Assembly (NCBI GenBank): GCA_036850905.1
Contig: CM072097.1
Coordinates: forward strand, 30,421,573-30,485,572
DNA from: Luffa acutangula
Lineage: Eukaryota; Streptophyta; Magnoliopsida; Cucurbitales; Cucurbitaceae
DNA: 64,000 nucleotides
Direction of reading: 5' to 3'
Every line of letters starts with the position of its first letter. Position 1 is the stretch's first letter. Below, piece after piece: positions 23,185 to 33,944 of this stretch. Under the pieces are notes generated by a model. That model was not told where the DNA came from. It made no database searches and worked only from the letters and a program-made list of their open reading frames with translations. The translations under genes were made by a program, and so were the position numbers.

Positions 23185-23276
23185 ATTTTTTTTTTGACAA
23201 TATGTGGGATGGGGGATTTGAACCACAGACCTCGTGGTTATGAGTACATCTTTATGTCAGTTGAGCTATGCTCGAC
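23185..23276 (-). mobile_element. tRNA-derived SINE, copy 3, with target duplication
   Basis: On the minus strand box A TAGCTCAACTGAC and box B GGTTCAAATCC are followed by a short tail and an A-run. ATGTGTTTCAACT (23172-23184) and ATGTGTTTCGACT (23277-23289) flank the copy: a 13-bp target duplication with one mismatch, typical of retroposition by LINE machinery. Confidence 0.82.
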
Positions 23277-23289
23277 ATGTGTTTCGACT

Positions 23290-23689
23290 TATTGAACATT
23301 TGAATATTATTTTATTTTTATTATTTTTTCTTTAAATAAGGATTCTTCATAGGAGAATTAATTGTTTAATTGAAAATAAAAAGTTAATTCAATTTAATTT
23401 AGATTAAAAAAAACTAAATGAAAAATATTTTTTCATGAGATACCAGATTTTTGCGGCCAATTCCTGAAAAATTTAACAAAAAAATAAAAAAAATCCATCA
23501 GACGAGAAATTAACCCTAAACCCTAAAAAAAACCATTTTAGAGTTGTAAAAAAAAAAAAAAAACTATTTTAGAAAAATAGATGACAAAATGGAATAATAA
23601 TAATAATAAATAATAAATAATAATAATAAAAGAATAAATGTAACAAAAAAAAAAAAAAAAAAGAAAGGGCAAAGGGGAAAAGTATTTTT
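23290..23689. other. AT-rich sequence with (TAA)n
   Basis: AT-rich DNA with poly(A) runs and a (TAA)n/(AATA)n microsatellite at about 23596-23632. The 96-residue minus frame at 23538-23828 is low in complexity and is not a gene. Confidence 0.4.
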
Positions 23690-24017
23690 GAAAAACCCAG
23701 ATATCTCTCTCTACTCTCGCCCTTTCTCTCTGGATTAAACGCCCAGCAGCCACCGCCGCCTCCCTCACTCTCCCGTCGTCTTCTCCCTCACGCCGAGCCG
23801 CTGCAACCTCCGACCGACGAGCCGCCACCCCTCCCTTATCCGGTCACTCTCTCTCTAAACCTCCCTCCCCCTCTTGGTGCTCTCTTTCTCCACTGCTCAG
23901 ATCCACCGCCGCCCAGACCCGTTGCACGCCTCCTGAACCCAGACCCGAGCCCCGCCAGCTTCCGATCTCTTTCCCTCTCTCGGTTAGTCCTTCTCTCTTT
24001 CTCTCTCGGTTAATATC
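23690..24017 (+). other. CT-rich, GC-rich leader-like segment of an unknown host gene
   Basis: The GC content rises sharply against its surroundings, and the plus strand is pyrimidine-rich with CTCTCTCT and CCGCCGCC words, like a plant 5' untranslated exon. The segment is interrupted at 24017 by the Copia element and seems to resume at 32355 (CTCTTCCTAACTGTCTC... then TTCACAG and GCCGCTGCGCCTCCGCC). No coding sequence can be attached to it, so the gene is unidentified. Confidence 0.4.
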
Positions 24018-24305
24018 TTTCAACATTGTAGAAGAAATGAAAAAGAAAAGGTAAAGAAGAACACAAGGGAATGCAAGAGAAAATCCTATGGTTCTATAAA
24101 TTTATTGATCAATGCAATCGGGGAGAAAAACTCTTGCAAAAAAATCACAGCCCTCCCTCTTTTTTCTCTGGAATCTTCCTGCCCTAAAGACAACGAATAC
24201 ATAACAGAAAATAAAACCGATACAATCGGGGCTAGAGGAAAGGAAATGGGCCTCAAACAGATGGGCCAAATAATACAGATCAACAACTAATGGGCTTTCT
24301 TAACA
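24018..24305 (-). repeat. 3' LTR of the split Copia element
   Basis: It shares the TTTCAACATTGTAGAAGAA start and the TTAACA end with 32025-32354, and the shared block GACAACGAATACATAA lies in the middle. It lacks about 40 bp present in the 5' LTR. Confidence 0.82.
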
Positions 24306-24380
24306 CCCCAATGGCAGTGGCATCGCAGACATTGAGCTTGGATTTTAGTTGATTGAATGTAGCAGTGGACAACAGTTTGG

Positions 24381-24602
24381 TTATGGAAGGTGTTGAATCA
24401 CAATTTTCTTATTGAGCACCAAATCTCGAACAAAATAGATATCAAGCTTCACATGTTTGGTTATGGAATGAAGAATAGGGTTAGCACTAAGGTGAACTGC
24501 ACTCAAATTATCACACCAAACAATGGGAGACTTAGATAAAGTAATATGCAAATTAGAAAAAAGAGATTTAAGCCAAACCAGTTCAGTGGCAATAGTTGCC
24601 AA
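24381..24602 (-). pseudogene. Copia RNase H C-terminal part
   Basis: The minus-strand frame reads ATELVWLKSLFSNL, then WCDNLSAVHLSANP and TKHVKLDIYFVRDLV, the standard end of Copia RNase H (the AEY/AL...E-WL..L and DN..A motifs). It would degrade the RNA template during reverse transcription. A stop separates it from the upstream part at 24630-24866. Confidence 0.85.
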
Positions 24603-24629
24603 ACTACAATACTTAGCCTCCGTGCTCGA

Positions 24630-25280
24630 TCAAGAAATGATGCTTTGTTTCTTAGAACCCCAAGTAACTAAGTTACTACCAAAAAATGCATAGAAACCAA
24701 TGGTAGATTTCCTATCATCAGGATCAGATGCCCAATCGACATCAACAAAGCCAACTAAAGACAGATTATCAAGATGCATAAGCAGGAGACCATTAGCTAA
24801 AGTACCCTTTAAACATCTCAAGATTTGTTTAACAAGTTGCCAATGTATGATTTTTGGATTATGCATAAATTGACAAGCTTAGTTAACACTGTAAGATATC
24901 TTAGGCCGAGTTAATGTAACATATTGACGAGCCCCAATAATACTTCTATATAAGTAAACATCTATAAAAGACTCACCATGATAGGCTGAAACAATTGATC
25001 CACTAACCATAGATGTAGCAATTGATTTTGCTTCAATCATATTTGCCCGAGATAGAATTTTTGTAATATAAGTAGATTGAGACAAGAAAAGACCACCGTT
25101 AGAGGGATAAGAGACTTCAATGCCCAAGAAATAACTCATCTTACCCAGATCCTTTAAGGAGAACTGAGAGTTTAAAGAAGAAATCAAGTTGGACGCAATA
25201 GTAGAAGAACTCCCCACCACAAGAATGTCATCAACATAGATCAAAATATAGCTACAAGAAGTTGCATGTTGTCGAATCAT
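24630..25280 (-). pseudogene. Copia RT C-terminal half and RNase H start
   Basis: The frame at 24879-25280 carries the RT catalytic word YVDDILVVG and KDLGKMSYFLGIEV. The frame at 24630-24866 carries GFVDVDWASDPDDRKSTIGF (start of RNase H). Stops at about 24867-24878 break the reading. This is the downstream half of the reverse transcriptase whose upstream half lies beyond the hAT insertion. Confidence 0.87.
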
Positions 25281-25851
25281 TAAAGAGGAGTCAACCTTAG
25301 ATGTAGTAAATCCAAGAGTCTTACTTAAGAAAAGAATTTAAGCGATCATACCATGCTTGTGGGGTCTGTTTAAGCCCATACAATGCCTTATTGCTTTAAA
25401 TCCAGTAGGCTGCTCCATAAACACATTTTCAGTTAGTTGACCATGTAAAAACCTAAGCAGCACGGACACTGACACACGACACGGATACGACACGACACGG
25501 ACACGGCGACACGTCAATTTCCAAAAAAGTAGGACACGACACGTTGGGGACACGTTAATTTTTTTTTCAAAAAAAATATATATATGTGTGCATATTTTGA
25601 CATATTATGAATATTTATTACTTTTAATGTAAATTTCCTACATATTTATACATTAAAACAAGTAAACATTAAACAACATCCATACAACTCATTAAAAACA
25701 AGAGAATCAAACAAGTAAACATACTAAACAACATTCATACATTAAAACAAGTAAACAACATCCATACAACAAGTAAACAACATAAACAATATCCAAGTTC
25801 CAATAAGTTTTACACAAAAGAAATATATAATAGAATCAAACAAGTCTTCTT

Positions 25852-28140
25852 CTACATATTTTTCTCATTGTTGTCCTCTTCACCAATCTGAGTTTGATTC
25901 CCATCGTCAGTAAAAACCACTGCTTCTAAATCTGGTTCATCCAAAGATAAATTAGCTATTTGTAGCATTCCCACATCCTCAAATGAATCAAAAGAATCTC
26001 CAGCGATGTCCCACATTTTAGTCTCTCCTTTTGAATATTCAGGAGTTCTTCTCGATAAAAGACGAAGATTGGTGTGGATAAACACCAAGTCTTCTGCACG
26101 TTGTGGTGTCATCTTGTTTCTTCTCATGGAGTTCACAAATGAATATGTACTCCAATTTCTCTCACAACAGGAGGAAGATGAAGGTTGCACAAGTAATTTC
26201 ATAGCTAGTGCCTGTAGAGTTGGAGTAAAAGCACCATGGATGGCCCACCAACTTTTAGGATCCATACAATATCTATCACGTATAGAATCATGGTCAGCAA
26301 ACTCTGCAGCCATTGTAGAGAAATTGGCAAATTCTATGTTCACTTTAGTGCGCTCCTCATTTGAACTAAAATATCTTTTGATACACTTCATCCTCTCTCG
26401 AGATACTTCTAAATCTTTATGTGGTGGGACTCGATTCTTGTCTTCTTGAAGCCATTGTTCACTATAATACCTAAATATAATTTAAAAAATACATCAAACT
26501 TTAGAGTGTGCGTAGAATTTTTTTTCTTCAAACAAAAAGAACTAAGATGTATTAAAGTACCTTGGGTTTAGAGAATGTGCCAAACAATGGAGTGGAGTGT
26601 TATTTTTGTTCCAACGATCAATTAGAATTTGATGCACCACCTCATAGAAAGACGAGAATTCATCTACATGCTTTCCTTCATGTCTATAGATTGCAACCTT
26701 CACTTTTTCAATCATGGTGTCCCACATATCATATACCAAATGAAGGGAAGGTTTATCTGTATCACTAGCTCTGATCATGTCATATATAGGCGCAGTAAAA
26801 GAAAGAATATAATCAATCTTATCCCACCAAATATCATCAAGTATCAACTCTTTGACATGTCTTGCTTTCCCCACATCATCTTCTTTGTAGCACGCCCATT
26901 TATCGCTAATAACCATAGTTTGCAAACCACTCTTAATGAGTTTAAATCTTTTAAGCATAATGATCGTAGATGCAAAACGTGTTTCTGCTACTGAAAGTAA
27001 CTAAAAAGGCACAAACTCGTTGAACATAGCAAGCCTCATGGAATGATTCATAATGAAGTTCTTGACAAACATAACATCACTAGAAATTTCAGAAATCCAA
27101 CCACACTCTTCAAACACATGTTGATTACTTTCAATATTTTTTGCAGCACAAATATTCTTCAAAGCAAGATTGAGAGTATGAACTACACATGGTGTCCATA
27201 CTATGTTTGGAAATTGTGATTCAATAATCTGTCCTGCACCTTTACTATTAGCGGCATTATCAGTGATTATTTGGATCACATTCTGATGTCCCACCTCATT
27301 TATGACTTCTTTCATTAGATTTGCTATGAAGTATTTATCTTTAATCTCACCCGAACAATCTACTGCCTTGAGAAACATTGGTCCTCCTTCTGTAATTGCC
27401 ATAAAGTTAATTAAAGGTCTCCTCTGCGAATCGCTCCATCCATCACTCACAATACTTACCCCCTTCTGACACCATGTGCTTTTAATAGGAAGCAATAATC
27501 TCTCCACATTTGCTTTTTCTCTTTGAAGAAGAGTTGTTCGCAACATATTATACCCCGGAGGTAAATAACCCGACAATGCATTGTTTGCTGCCAAAGCAAA
27601 TGCATTCACATAATGTGGATTTCTAGCCAAATGAAAAGGCAAACCTGAAGAATAAAACATTCTAGCAATTTCTGCATGCACTTGATCACGGATTGCCATG
27701 TTAAATGACTTTTCAAGTGAACTTACACTTCCCTTTCTCTTCTTTGTTTCCATGGTTGAATAAGAATAGCTACCCATACTTCCAAAAGATTGAGATTCAA
27801 GTTGGGTATGGCGTGAAGGTGGTAAAGGAACTTGTTTAGGAGCATTCTTTTGGATTCGAATTTTTGCCTCATCTTCCAACTTTTGCATTTCAGCAACATC
27901 TTTAGGGGTGACCTTCCGACATGGTCCAATTCCACAACCACCTAATTTCAATAAGTGAGCCCTAACTCTTGTATAAGATCCTTTCCTTTTTTCTTGACAA
28001 AAATTACACTGCCAAGACATATTCCCACCTCCTTCATTCAACCTTTCATTTTTTGTAACATATTGCCACAACGGTTTCGTGACCTCTTCAGTATTTGTGG
28101 AAGTGTTTGAATTAATTTCATGACTAGAAGAAGACTCCAT
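25852..28140 (-). pseudogene. hAT transposase, one in-frame stop
   Basis: The product would cut and paste the element by binding its ends in the nucleus. On the minus strand, exon 1 is 28140-26561 and exon 2 is 26470-25852, joined across a 90-bp GT-AG intron; the exons sum to 732 codons plus a stop. The N-terminus has a BED-type zinc finger (WQCNFCQEKRKGSYTRVRAHLL, C-x2-C then H). A DUF659 region follows (VSIVSDGWSDSQRRPLIN, ITDNAANSKGAG, WTPCVVHTLNLALK). The C-terminus is a hAT dimerisation domain (SSSSCCERNWSTYSF). A single TAG at 27001-27003 interrupts an otherwise open frame. The stop could be a real inactivating change or a sequencing error. Confidence 0.88.
26471..26560 (-). other. Intron of the hAT transposase gene
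   Basis: On the minus strand it starts GTACTTTAAT and ends TATATTTAG. Removing it keeps the reading frame through the LNPRYYSEQW word that is standard in this transposase family. It is AT-rich and 90 bp long. Confidence 0.82.
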
Positions 28141-28316
28141 CCTAAATTAAAATTTTAAAAACAAAATGGTCATTTTTATCATTCAAATACCTCTATTTTT
28201 TGGTAAAAAAAAAAAACTACTTCTATTAATGAAAACATAAAAAAAAAAAAAAGAAGCTAAACCTTGTGGCTGCTGGAAGAACCGTGAACACCGTGGCGTG
28301 GTTTGCTTTGTTTGCA

Positions 28317-28410
28317 GACGAAAGAAAATGGAGGCTGGCAGACGTTGGCGGTGTTGGCTGGCGGATGAAAGAAAATGGAGGCTGGCAGATGTTGGCGGTG
28401 TTGGCTGGCG
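28317..28410. repeat. Two-copy 47-bp tandem repeat in the hAT 5' region
   Basis: The unit at 28317-28363 is repeated at 28364-28410 with one or two changes (GGCTGGCAGACGTTGGCGG against GGCTGGCAGATGTTGGCGG). A third partial phrase follows near 28450-28475. It lies upstream of the transposase start, in the element's promoter or leader zone. Confidence 0.8.
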
Positions 28411-28856
28411 GACGAAAGAAAAAAAAAAGACAGAAGGGGCGTGGTGTGGTGTTGCTTTGTTTGCGGACGAAAGAAGAAGAAATTAGAAAACAGAGGGGCG
28501 TGGAGGCGTGGGTGGACTTATAACCTTAACCCTAAAATTTAAAAAAAAAAAAGAAAAAAGAAAGCCGTGGGTGGACTTTTGGTGGAGCATTATTTATGTG
28601 GGTGGACAGAATGGGCTTGGGCCATGATTTTAGACTTAAATAATGGGCTTGGGCATTCTTAAAACTTAAAAAAAAAAATTGCCGTGTCCCTTGTCGTGTC
28701 GGAGCGTATCGCAGCCGTGTCGGAAATTAAAAAAAAAAAAATTTCGGACACGCCACGTGGCGTGTCGGACGCGTGTCGGGGCGTGTCGGTGTCCGACACG
28801 TGTCCGACACCGACACTTCGCCATTTTTGAAGTGTCAGTGCTTTATAGGTAAAAAC

Positions 28857-29579
28857 ACATTATTAACATCAATTTGTTGCATGGTCCATCCAAAATATAA
28901 GGCAAGAGTTAACAAAACACGTATGGTAATGGGTTTAACCACTGGACTAAATGTCTCAGTATAATCAATATCAGCTGTTTGATGAAAACCTTTGACAACT
29001 AGCCTGGATTTATATCGAGATATAGAACCGTCGGAGTTCCCGTTTAATATGAAAAACCCATTTACAACCAACTATTTTTTTTTTGTTTTGAGGTTGAAGA
29101 ACAAGATTCCATGTGTTGTTTTTCATAAGAGCATCATATTCATCTTGCACAACCTTGCACCAATGTGGAGCTTTCAAAGCCTCCTTTACATTAGGTGGCT
29201 CAGTCTCCTTGTAGAGTAAATTAACATTAGTAACATATGCCTTAGGTTTAAAGATGTCGTGTTTTCTACGAGTAAGCATGGGATGATCATTAACAACCCT
29301 TGGTGGAGGAGTAGGAGGAGGTTGAGATGGTAAGGTTGGGCTGGGAGAAGGATTAACCTCAGTGGAAGGACTTGCAGATGAGGAATCAGGGACTGCGGGA
29401 AATGGAGCAGGAGACACACTTAATCGAGGTTGAGAATTTGAGGAATCAGAAGAAGCGGCGGGAAGAATAGAAGCAATAGATGGTAAACGAATGAAGGATG
29501 AATCAGGAATTGTAGATTTCAGAATTTGGGAAAAGGGAAACTTGGTCTCATTGAATAGAACATTCCTGGAAATATACAC
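28857..29579 (-). pseudogene. Copia RT N-terminal half and serine/proline linker
   Basis: The frame at 29010-29579 holds a Ser/Pro-rich linker followed by KEALKAPHWCKVVQDEYDAL and NTWNLVLQPQNKKKIVGCKW, the standard opening of Copia RT. The frame at 28835-29071 continues with KSRLVVKGFHQTADIDYTETF and SPVVKPITIRVLLTLAL. The first catalytic motif (DVNNVFL) sits directly at the hAT junction. A frameshift near 29050 separates the two frames. Confidence 0.88.
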
Positions 29580-29681
29580 CCTACCATCAGAAGAAAGACA
29601 TTTGTAACCTTTATGTGAAGGACTCTAACCAAGAAAGATACAAAGTTGAGAACGAAAAGAGAACTTATAATTGTTATATGG

Positions 29682-30441
29682 TCAGAGACAAGGAAAGCAT
29701 TCACAACCAAATACTTTGAGAAATGAATAATCAGGCTTAGTATGAAAGAGCTTTTCCAAGGGACTTAAATGATTTAAAATTGGTGTAGGCAGCCTATTAA
29801 TAAGATAGACAACATTGGCAAACGCCTCATCCCAATACCTTAAGGGCATGTTAGATTGAGATAATAAAGCAAGGCCAGTATCAACAATGTGTTGGTGTTT
29901 CCTTTCAACAATGCCATTTTGTTGTGATGTATGGGGATAAGTGAACCTATGAGATAGACCATTGGATTCTAAGAAAGATTTAAACGATAGAAACTCGCCA
30001 CCATTGTCAGATTGTAATCTCAAGATGGGAACACCAAGTAATTTTTCCACAAGAGTCTTGAGTTTTATAAAAGCAGGGAGAGTATCAGATTTAGAGTTTA
30101 AAAAAAAAAATCCACGTCTTATAAAAAAAAAATAAATCCACGTGTATCTACTATAGACATTTATGAAGCTGATATAATAACGAAAGCCTTTGGGAGGAAG
30201 AAACATAAGCAAGACCCCATAGATCAGTAACAACAAGTTGAAGGGGAGTAGAGTACACAATAGTTGAATTAGAAAAAGGAAGAGTATGATGTTTGCCTAT
30301 AGCACACGCAAAACAGAAATCAAAATTATTATTTATCAACAAAGGAGGTGTAAACCTCTGAACAATATGCTTGACAGTAGATAAAGAGGGATGACCTAGA
30401 CGCCTATGCCATAAATTTAGACTCGAACTTTGAACATTCAA
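29682..30441 (-). pseudogene. Copia GAG-pre-integrase and integrase
   Basis: The frame at 30151-30441 has LWHRRLGHPSLSTVKHIV and CFACAIGKHHTLPF, the HHCC zinc region. The frame at 29682-30260 has the catalytic core with SDNGGEF and the E of SQQNGIVERKHQH, and ends in GCECFPCL. A short A-rich duplication near 30095-30135 (two copies of AAATCCACGT) breaks the fold. Integrase would insert the DNA copy into the genome; this one has a frame break between the two parts. Confidence 0.87.
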
Positions 30442-30900
30442 ACAAACAGAAGGAGACTGGATAAGGATTGGGCTGAGAGTGCTTGCACTGCTGGTTTATC
30501 TTGAGATTGCGTCAAGGAAGATTCAGACAGATTGAATATATACAAGCCATCATGGAGGGTCCCTTGGAGTAGCATCTGACGAGATACCTGATCCTTCGCA
30601 TAGCAAAGGGTGGGGTGAAATTCAAAGTACACTCCATTATCCTTAGCAAATTGACTAACACTAATTAAATTTTTTGGTAATGGTAGGTACATGAAGCATA
30701 TTATTAAGATGAAATATGCGATTGGCACAAACAGAAGAAGAAAAAGAAGTAAAAACATAATTAAGTATGGGCAAACCTGTCCATTTCCCATTGTACTTGA
30801 TTACCGCCACCATATTCAGTTCCAATCGAGAGATCATCGAAGGAATGAGTTAGATGATTGGTGGCCCTGGAATCCGGATACCAATTGGTATCTTGGTTGA
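30438..30900 (-). pseudogene. Copia protease remnant
   Basis: In the minus frames the segment after the gag reads NWYPDSRATNHLTHSF, a mutated form of the Copia protease active site in which D-S-G-A has become D-S-R-A. Further on, KNLISVSQFAKDNGVYFEFHP and LLQGTLHDGLY mark the protease end. Frameshifts join these parts. Confidence 0.75.
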
Positions 30901-31074
30901 GTATTGAGATCAGGAGAAGTGACCATGGCTTGCATCTGAGGAAAGGAAGGAGAGCGGTTAAACAGATTGAAATATGGAGAAAAGGAACCTAGAGTGTTCG
31001 AGGAGTTGGAGGGAGCATATTGGAAGCAAGTAACATTTTGGTGTAGTATGGTTGAATTTCCCACACAGTTGGCA

Positions 31075-31976
31075 TTAAGGGCGATTTCGATTATTCCAGG
31101 GACTTCCTCGACCTCCTCGATTAAAGTTGGAACCACCACGACCTCCTCCTCTTCCTCTGTTACCACTACCATTATTGGAAGAAAACTGATTAGAATTAGT
31201 CTTTTGCATTTTAGGGTCATTTGGTTTAGATTGGACCATAAGATTAACAAACGACAAAGACCCATAAGTAGAGGAAAGCTTGCTCTCAATCCGGTTCTCT
31301 TGAGTTAATAGGAGAGACATAACTTCATGAACCGATTGAGGACCAACTTTGATAAAAATAATAGAAACCATCGACTCATTCAGTACCAAGACCGGATAAA
31401 ATAAACAAGATATGATCTTCCACCTCAACCGATTTACCAACAACAACAAGAGCATCAACATATTGTTGAATTTTAGAGAAATATTCCTTTAAAGTCATAC
31501 CTCCCTTCTAGATGGTCTGGAGTTTAGTCTTGATTTTCATCATTTTTGCAAGAGTACCGGCAGTAAAAATTTGATGAAGACTTGTCCAAATATGTTTAAT
31601 AGAGGTACAATGAACCATCTGATGCAAAATTTCTTCCGACATGGAACCAACCAGCTTGGAGGAAATTATTGTCCTGCATTTTCTACTGCATGTAGGCAAG
31701 GTCAGGCACAAATTGTTGCACGATTTCATCCATGGAAGTGCCTTCAACAGTCGATTGAAGAGTCTCGGAAGGAGGATCGTCTTCATGGTGTTTTTCTAAC
31801 TCGTAACCCTCTAGGGCAATAAGAATCTGAAACTTCCATAAAAGAAAATTATCGTCAGTAAGCTTAACGATAAATATTTTGTTACCAGGACTAAACGTCT
31901 GAAGAGACGAAGAAGCATAAGCAGGGTCCTCCATGGCGGCGCTCATTGAGCTGTCAGATGACATGAAGAAGCCGGA
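31075..31976 (-). pseudogene. Copia gag remnant
   Basis: The minus-strand frames 31683-32033, 31508-31786 and 31075-31461 together form a Copia gag. The start MSSDSSMSAAMEDPAY leads to VKLTDDNFLLWKFQI and LEGYELEKH, then an SEEILHQMVHCTSIKHIWTS helix-rich part. A Gly/Arg-rich tail (GNRGRGGGRGG) follows. Frameshifts between the frames make it inactive. Gag would form the virus-like particle that packages element RNA. Confidence 0.85.
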
Positions 31977-32013
31977 AAAAAATTTAGAGAGGTTGTTCAG
32001 TCGCAGACAGTAA

Positions 32014-32024
32014 CTCTGATACCA
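32014..32024 (-). other. Primer-binding site of the split Copia element
   Basis: The element strand reads TGGTATCAGAG immediately after the 5' LTR, complementary to initiator Met-tRNA. Confidence 0.88.
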
Positions 32025-32354
32025 TTTCAACATTGTAGAAGAAATGAAAAAAAAAGGGTAAAGAAGAACGCAAAGGAATGCAAGAGAAAACCCTTTGCTT
32101 CCATATATTTATTGATCAATGCAATCAGCCATATATAGAGGCTTGGGGAGAAAAACTCTTGCAAAACATCACAGCTCTCTCTCCCTCTTTTCCTCTGGAA
32201 TCTTCCTCATTGAATTGCCCTAAAGACAACGAATACATAATAGAAAATAAAACCCTAATACAATCGGGCTAGAGGAAAGGAAATGAGCCTCAAACGGATG
32301 GGACAAATAATACAGATCAATAAAAAAAGAGGGAACTAATGGGTTGTTTTAACA
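32025..32354 (-). repeat. 5' LTR of the split Copia element
   Basis: It begins TTTCAACATTGTAG and ends TTTTAACA on the plus strand, shares most blocks with 24018-24305, and is next to the primer-binding site. It has an additional AGCCATATATAGAGGC segment missing from the 3' LTR; this contains TATATA and may be the promoter. Confidence 0.82.
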
Positions 32355-32586
32355 ATTTCTCTTCCTAACTGTCTCTTTCCTTGGTTCACAGCAGATTGTG
32401 CCGCTGCGCCTCCGCCCGTCGCCGTCTAAATTCCAACATTGGATTTTAAGGATGTATTAGGTAATAAACTTTTTGGACCTTTTGATTCCAATCTTAATTT
32501 AGTTTGGGTCCTTCCAATTGAGATTATCTCGGATTGGGTTAAGAGGAGTGAGCATTCTCCAACTTCGATTGGATAAATGTTCCAGT

Positions 32587-32745
32587 ACTTTTGGTCACCT
32601 AAGCTACTGTAAACATATATTTTTACAGCACTGAGTGCCCTAAATGAATATTTAAACTTCTAGGAATTACTTTTGGTCACCCAAGCCCCTGTAGATATAT
32701 ATTTTTACAGCACTGGTGCCCTAAATGAATATTTAAACTTTTTAG
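32587..32745. repeat. Two-copy tandem repeat, about 82 bp
   Basis: The phrases CTTTTGGTCACC, ATATTTTTACAGCACTG and GCCCTAAATGAATATTTAAAC appear in the same order in both copies (about 32587-32662 and 32669-32745). No coding function is apparent. Confidence 0.8.
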
Positions 32746-33944
32746 AAATTACTCAGGTGATGTCAAAAGAACCTGTGGGCCAACATTAGGTAATTGACCT
32801 TACTATTTGGAGTGGACTGAAATGACCTGTATGTCTTTATCGGAATAGAAATATACTATATATATGTTCTGGAATAGTATGTCATGGAAAAAATTGTTAT
32901 ATGTTTTGTATTGGAATGATCTGGTTAGATGGGTTTGGAATGCCTTGAACACTGAAGGTAGAAAATCATGACATGTTTTATTTGGTGAATCAGATATTTA
33001 ATCATAATATGTTCTGTTTGGTATGAAATGAAGGCTGAGTACATAGTGCCTGACTAGTCGTGATGTTTTTTCCAGTTAATTTTAGATGAGGGGCTGCTCG
33101 TGTATATTATTATTATTATTATTATTATTTTGATTGTGCGCTCAGGCTCCAAGACTTCTGTAAATGTGCTGAAATGTTTTTTTTTTGTTTTTTGTTTTGT
33201 TTATTTAAAGGTCATTTTCATTTGAAAAATTAAAAAGATACATATCAAGTGGTCTTCCCATAGGGGCAATCCAATCCCTGGGCCTCTCCAAAGTAAGAAA
33301 AATACGAATAGCGAGCTGAAAAAACCCTTTACCTCTAAATGATAATAAGGTCAGTTTTTAGCACAGCCTTTCCTTATTATTAGAGAAGGGGGTTCTTGTT
33401 ATATAAAAAAACTGACAAGGTTTGGAATTCTACTTCTCAGTGATTGCTGACATTAAAGCCGTTCATTATTACTTGTGAGATGGATCAGAGGGCACACAGG
33501 CCCTTTTGCTCTTTTTTTATGCGTTGCACTTTAAGTTCTTTGATTCTAGGCTTTGTTGGTATTTTTTGAACAAGAAACGGAACCAAAATGAAAAGAGACT
33601 AATGCTTAAAAGATACAAATTCTACGAGAAGTGAAAGCAAAAAACTAAATATTACAAAGGTAAAAAAATCCAGCTAGTATAGAGAACATCAAGATGAAGT
33701 CTTTAAGCTAGTGGAACGAAGATGAACTAGCTATAGAAGCAGCTTGCTAACAAAGAATCTTTAAAGCATTTCCAACCATACCTCCAAATAAACTCCCGAA
33801 TAAACTAAAAACCACATTCTTTGAGACATCAAAACCCTAGAAAATGCTGGTGCCAAACACACCAACAGAAGGGACAAAACAAATAATCTATTTCCTTTTG
33901 TTTTAACAGAATTCGAAAAATAAGATCCATGAGAGGCTAGAGGG
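32746..33944. other. Sequence without a supported gene
   Basis: It contains an (ATT)n microsatellite at about 33103-33130 and A-rich tracts. A minus-strand tail-like phrase near 33560-33585 (TTTTTTGAACAAGAAACGG on plus) recalls the 3' ends of the LINEs further right. A 65-residue minus frame (33761-33958) could be LINE debris but I cannot assign a domain. Confidence 0.35.

Larger units (their letters stand above)
25453..28848 (-). mobile_element. Complete hAT transposon nested in a Copia RT gene
   Basis: A perfect 8-bp duplication GTAAAAAC flanks it (25445-25452 and 28849-28856). The ends are imperfect inverted repeats, CTAAGCA at the left and the inverse of TGCTTTATAG at the right. Both subterminal zones are full of ACACG/CGTGTC words, which are likely transposase-binding sites. 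One gene on the minus strand encodes a BED zinc-finger hAT transposase with one intron. The insertion lies within the RT coding sequence just before a GQLTENVFMEQPTGF word, so both halves of the host gene are recognisable. Confidence 0.92.
24018..32354 (-). mobile_element. RE1-type Copia element split by a hAT transposon
   Basis: LTRs of about 288 bp (24018-24305) and 330 bp (32025-32354) flank a Copia interior on the minus strand. From 5' to 3' on the minus strand come gag, protease, GAG-pre-integrase, integrase, RT and RNase H. A primer-binding site TGGTATCAGAG is at 32014-32024 and a purine tract CCATTGGGG at 24306-24316. The LTRs differ by many substitutions and small gaps, so this is much older than the element at 12346. 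Flanks ATATC (24013-24017) and ATTTC (32355-32359) may be a worn 5-bp duplication. The RT gene is interrupted by the hAT element at 25453-28848. Confidence 0.88.

Noticed and set aside
22989..23280. tRNA genes suggested by box A and box B motifs
   Set aside because: No acceptor stem or full cloverleaf can be formed, and the copies end in A-runs with a shared tail. They are SINEs.
26006..26994. Plus-strand frames of 121 and 147 residues inside the hAT element
   Set aside because: They are complementary shadows of the minus-strand transposase, whose BED and dimerisation motifs are clear.
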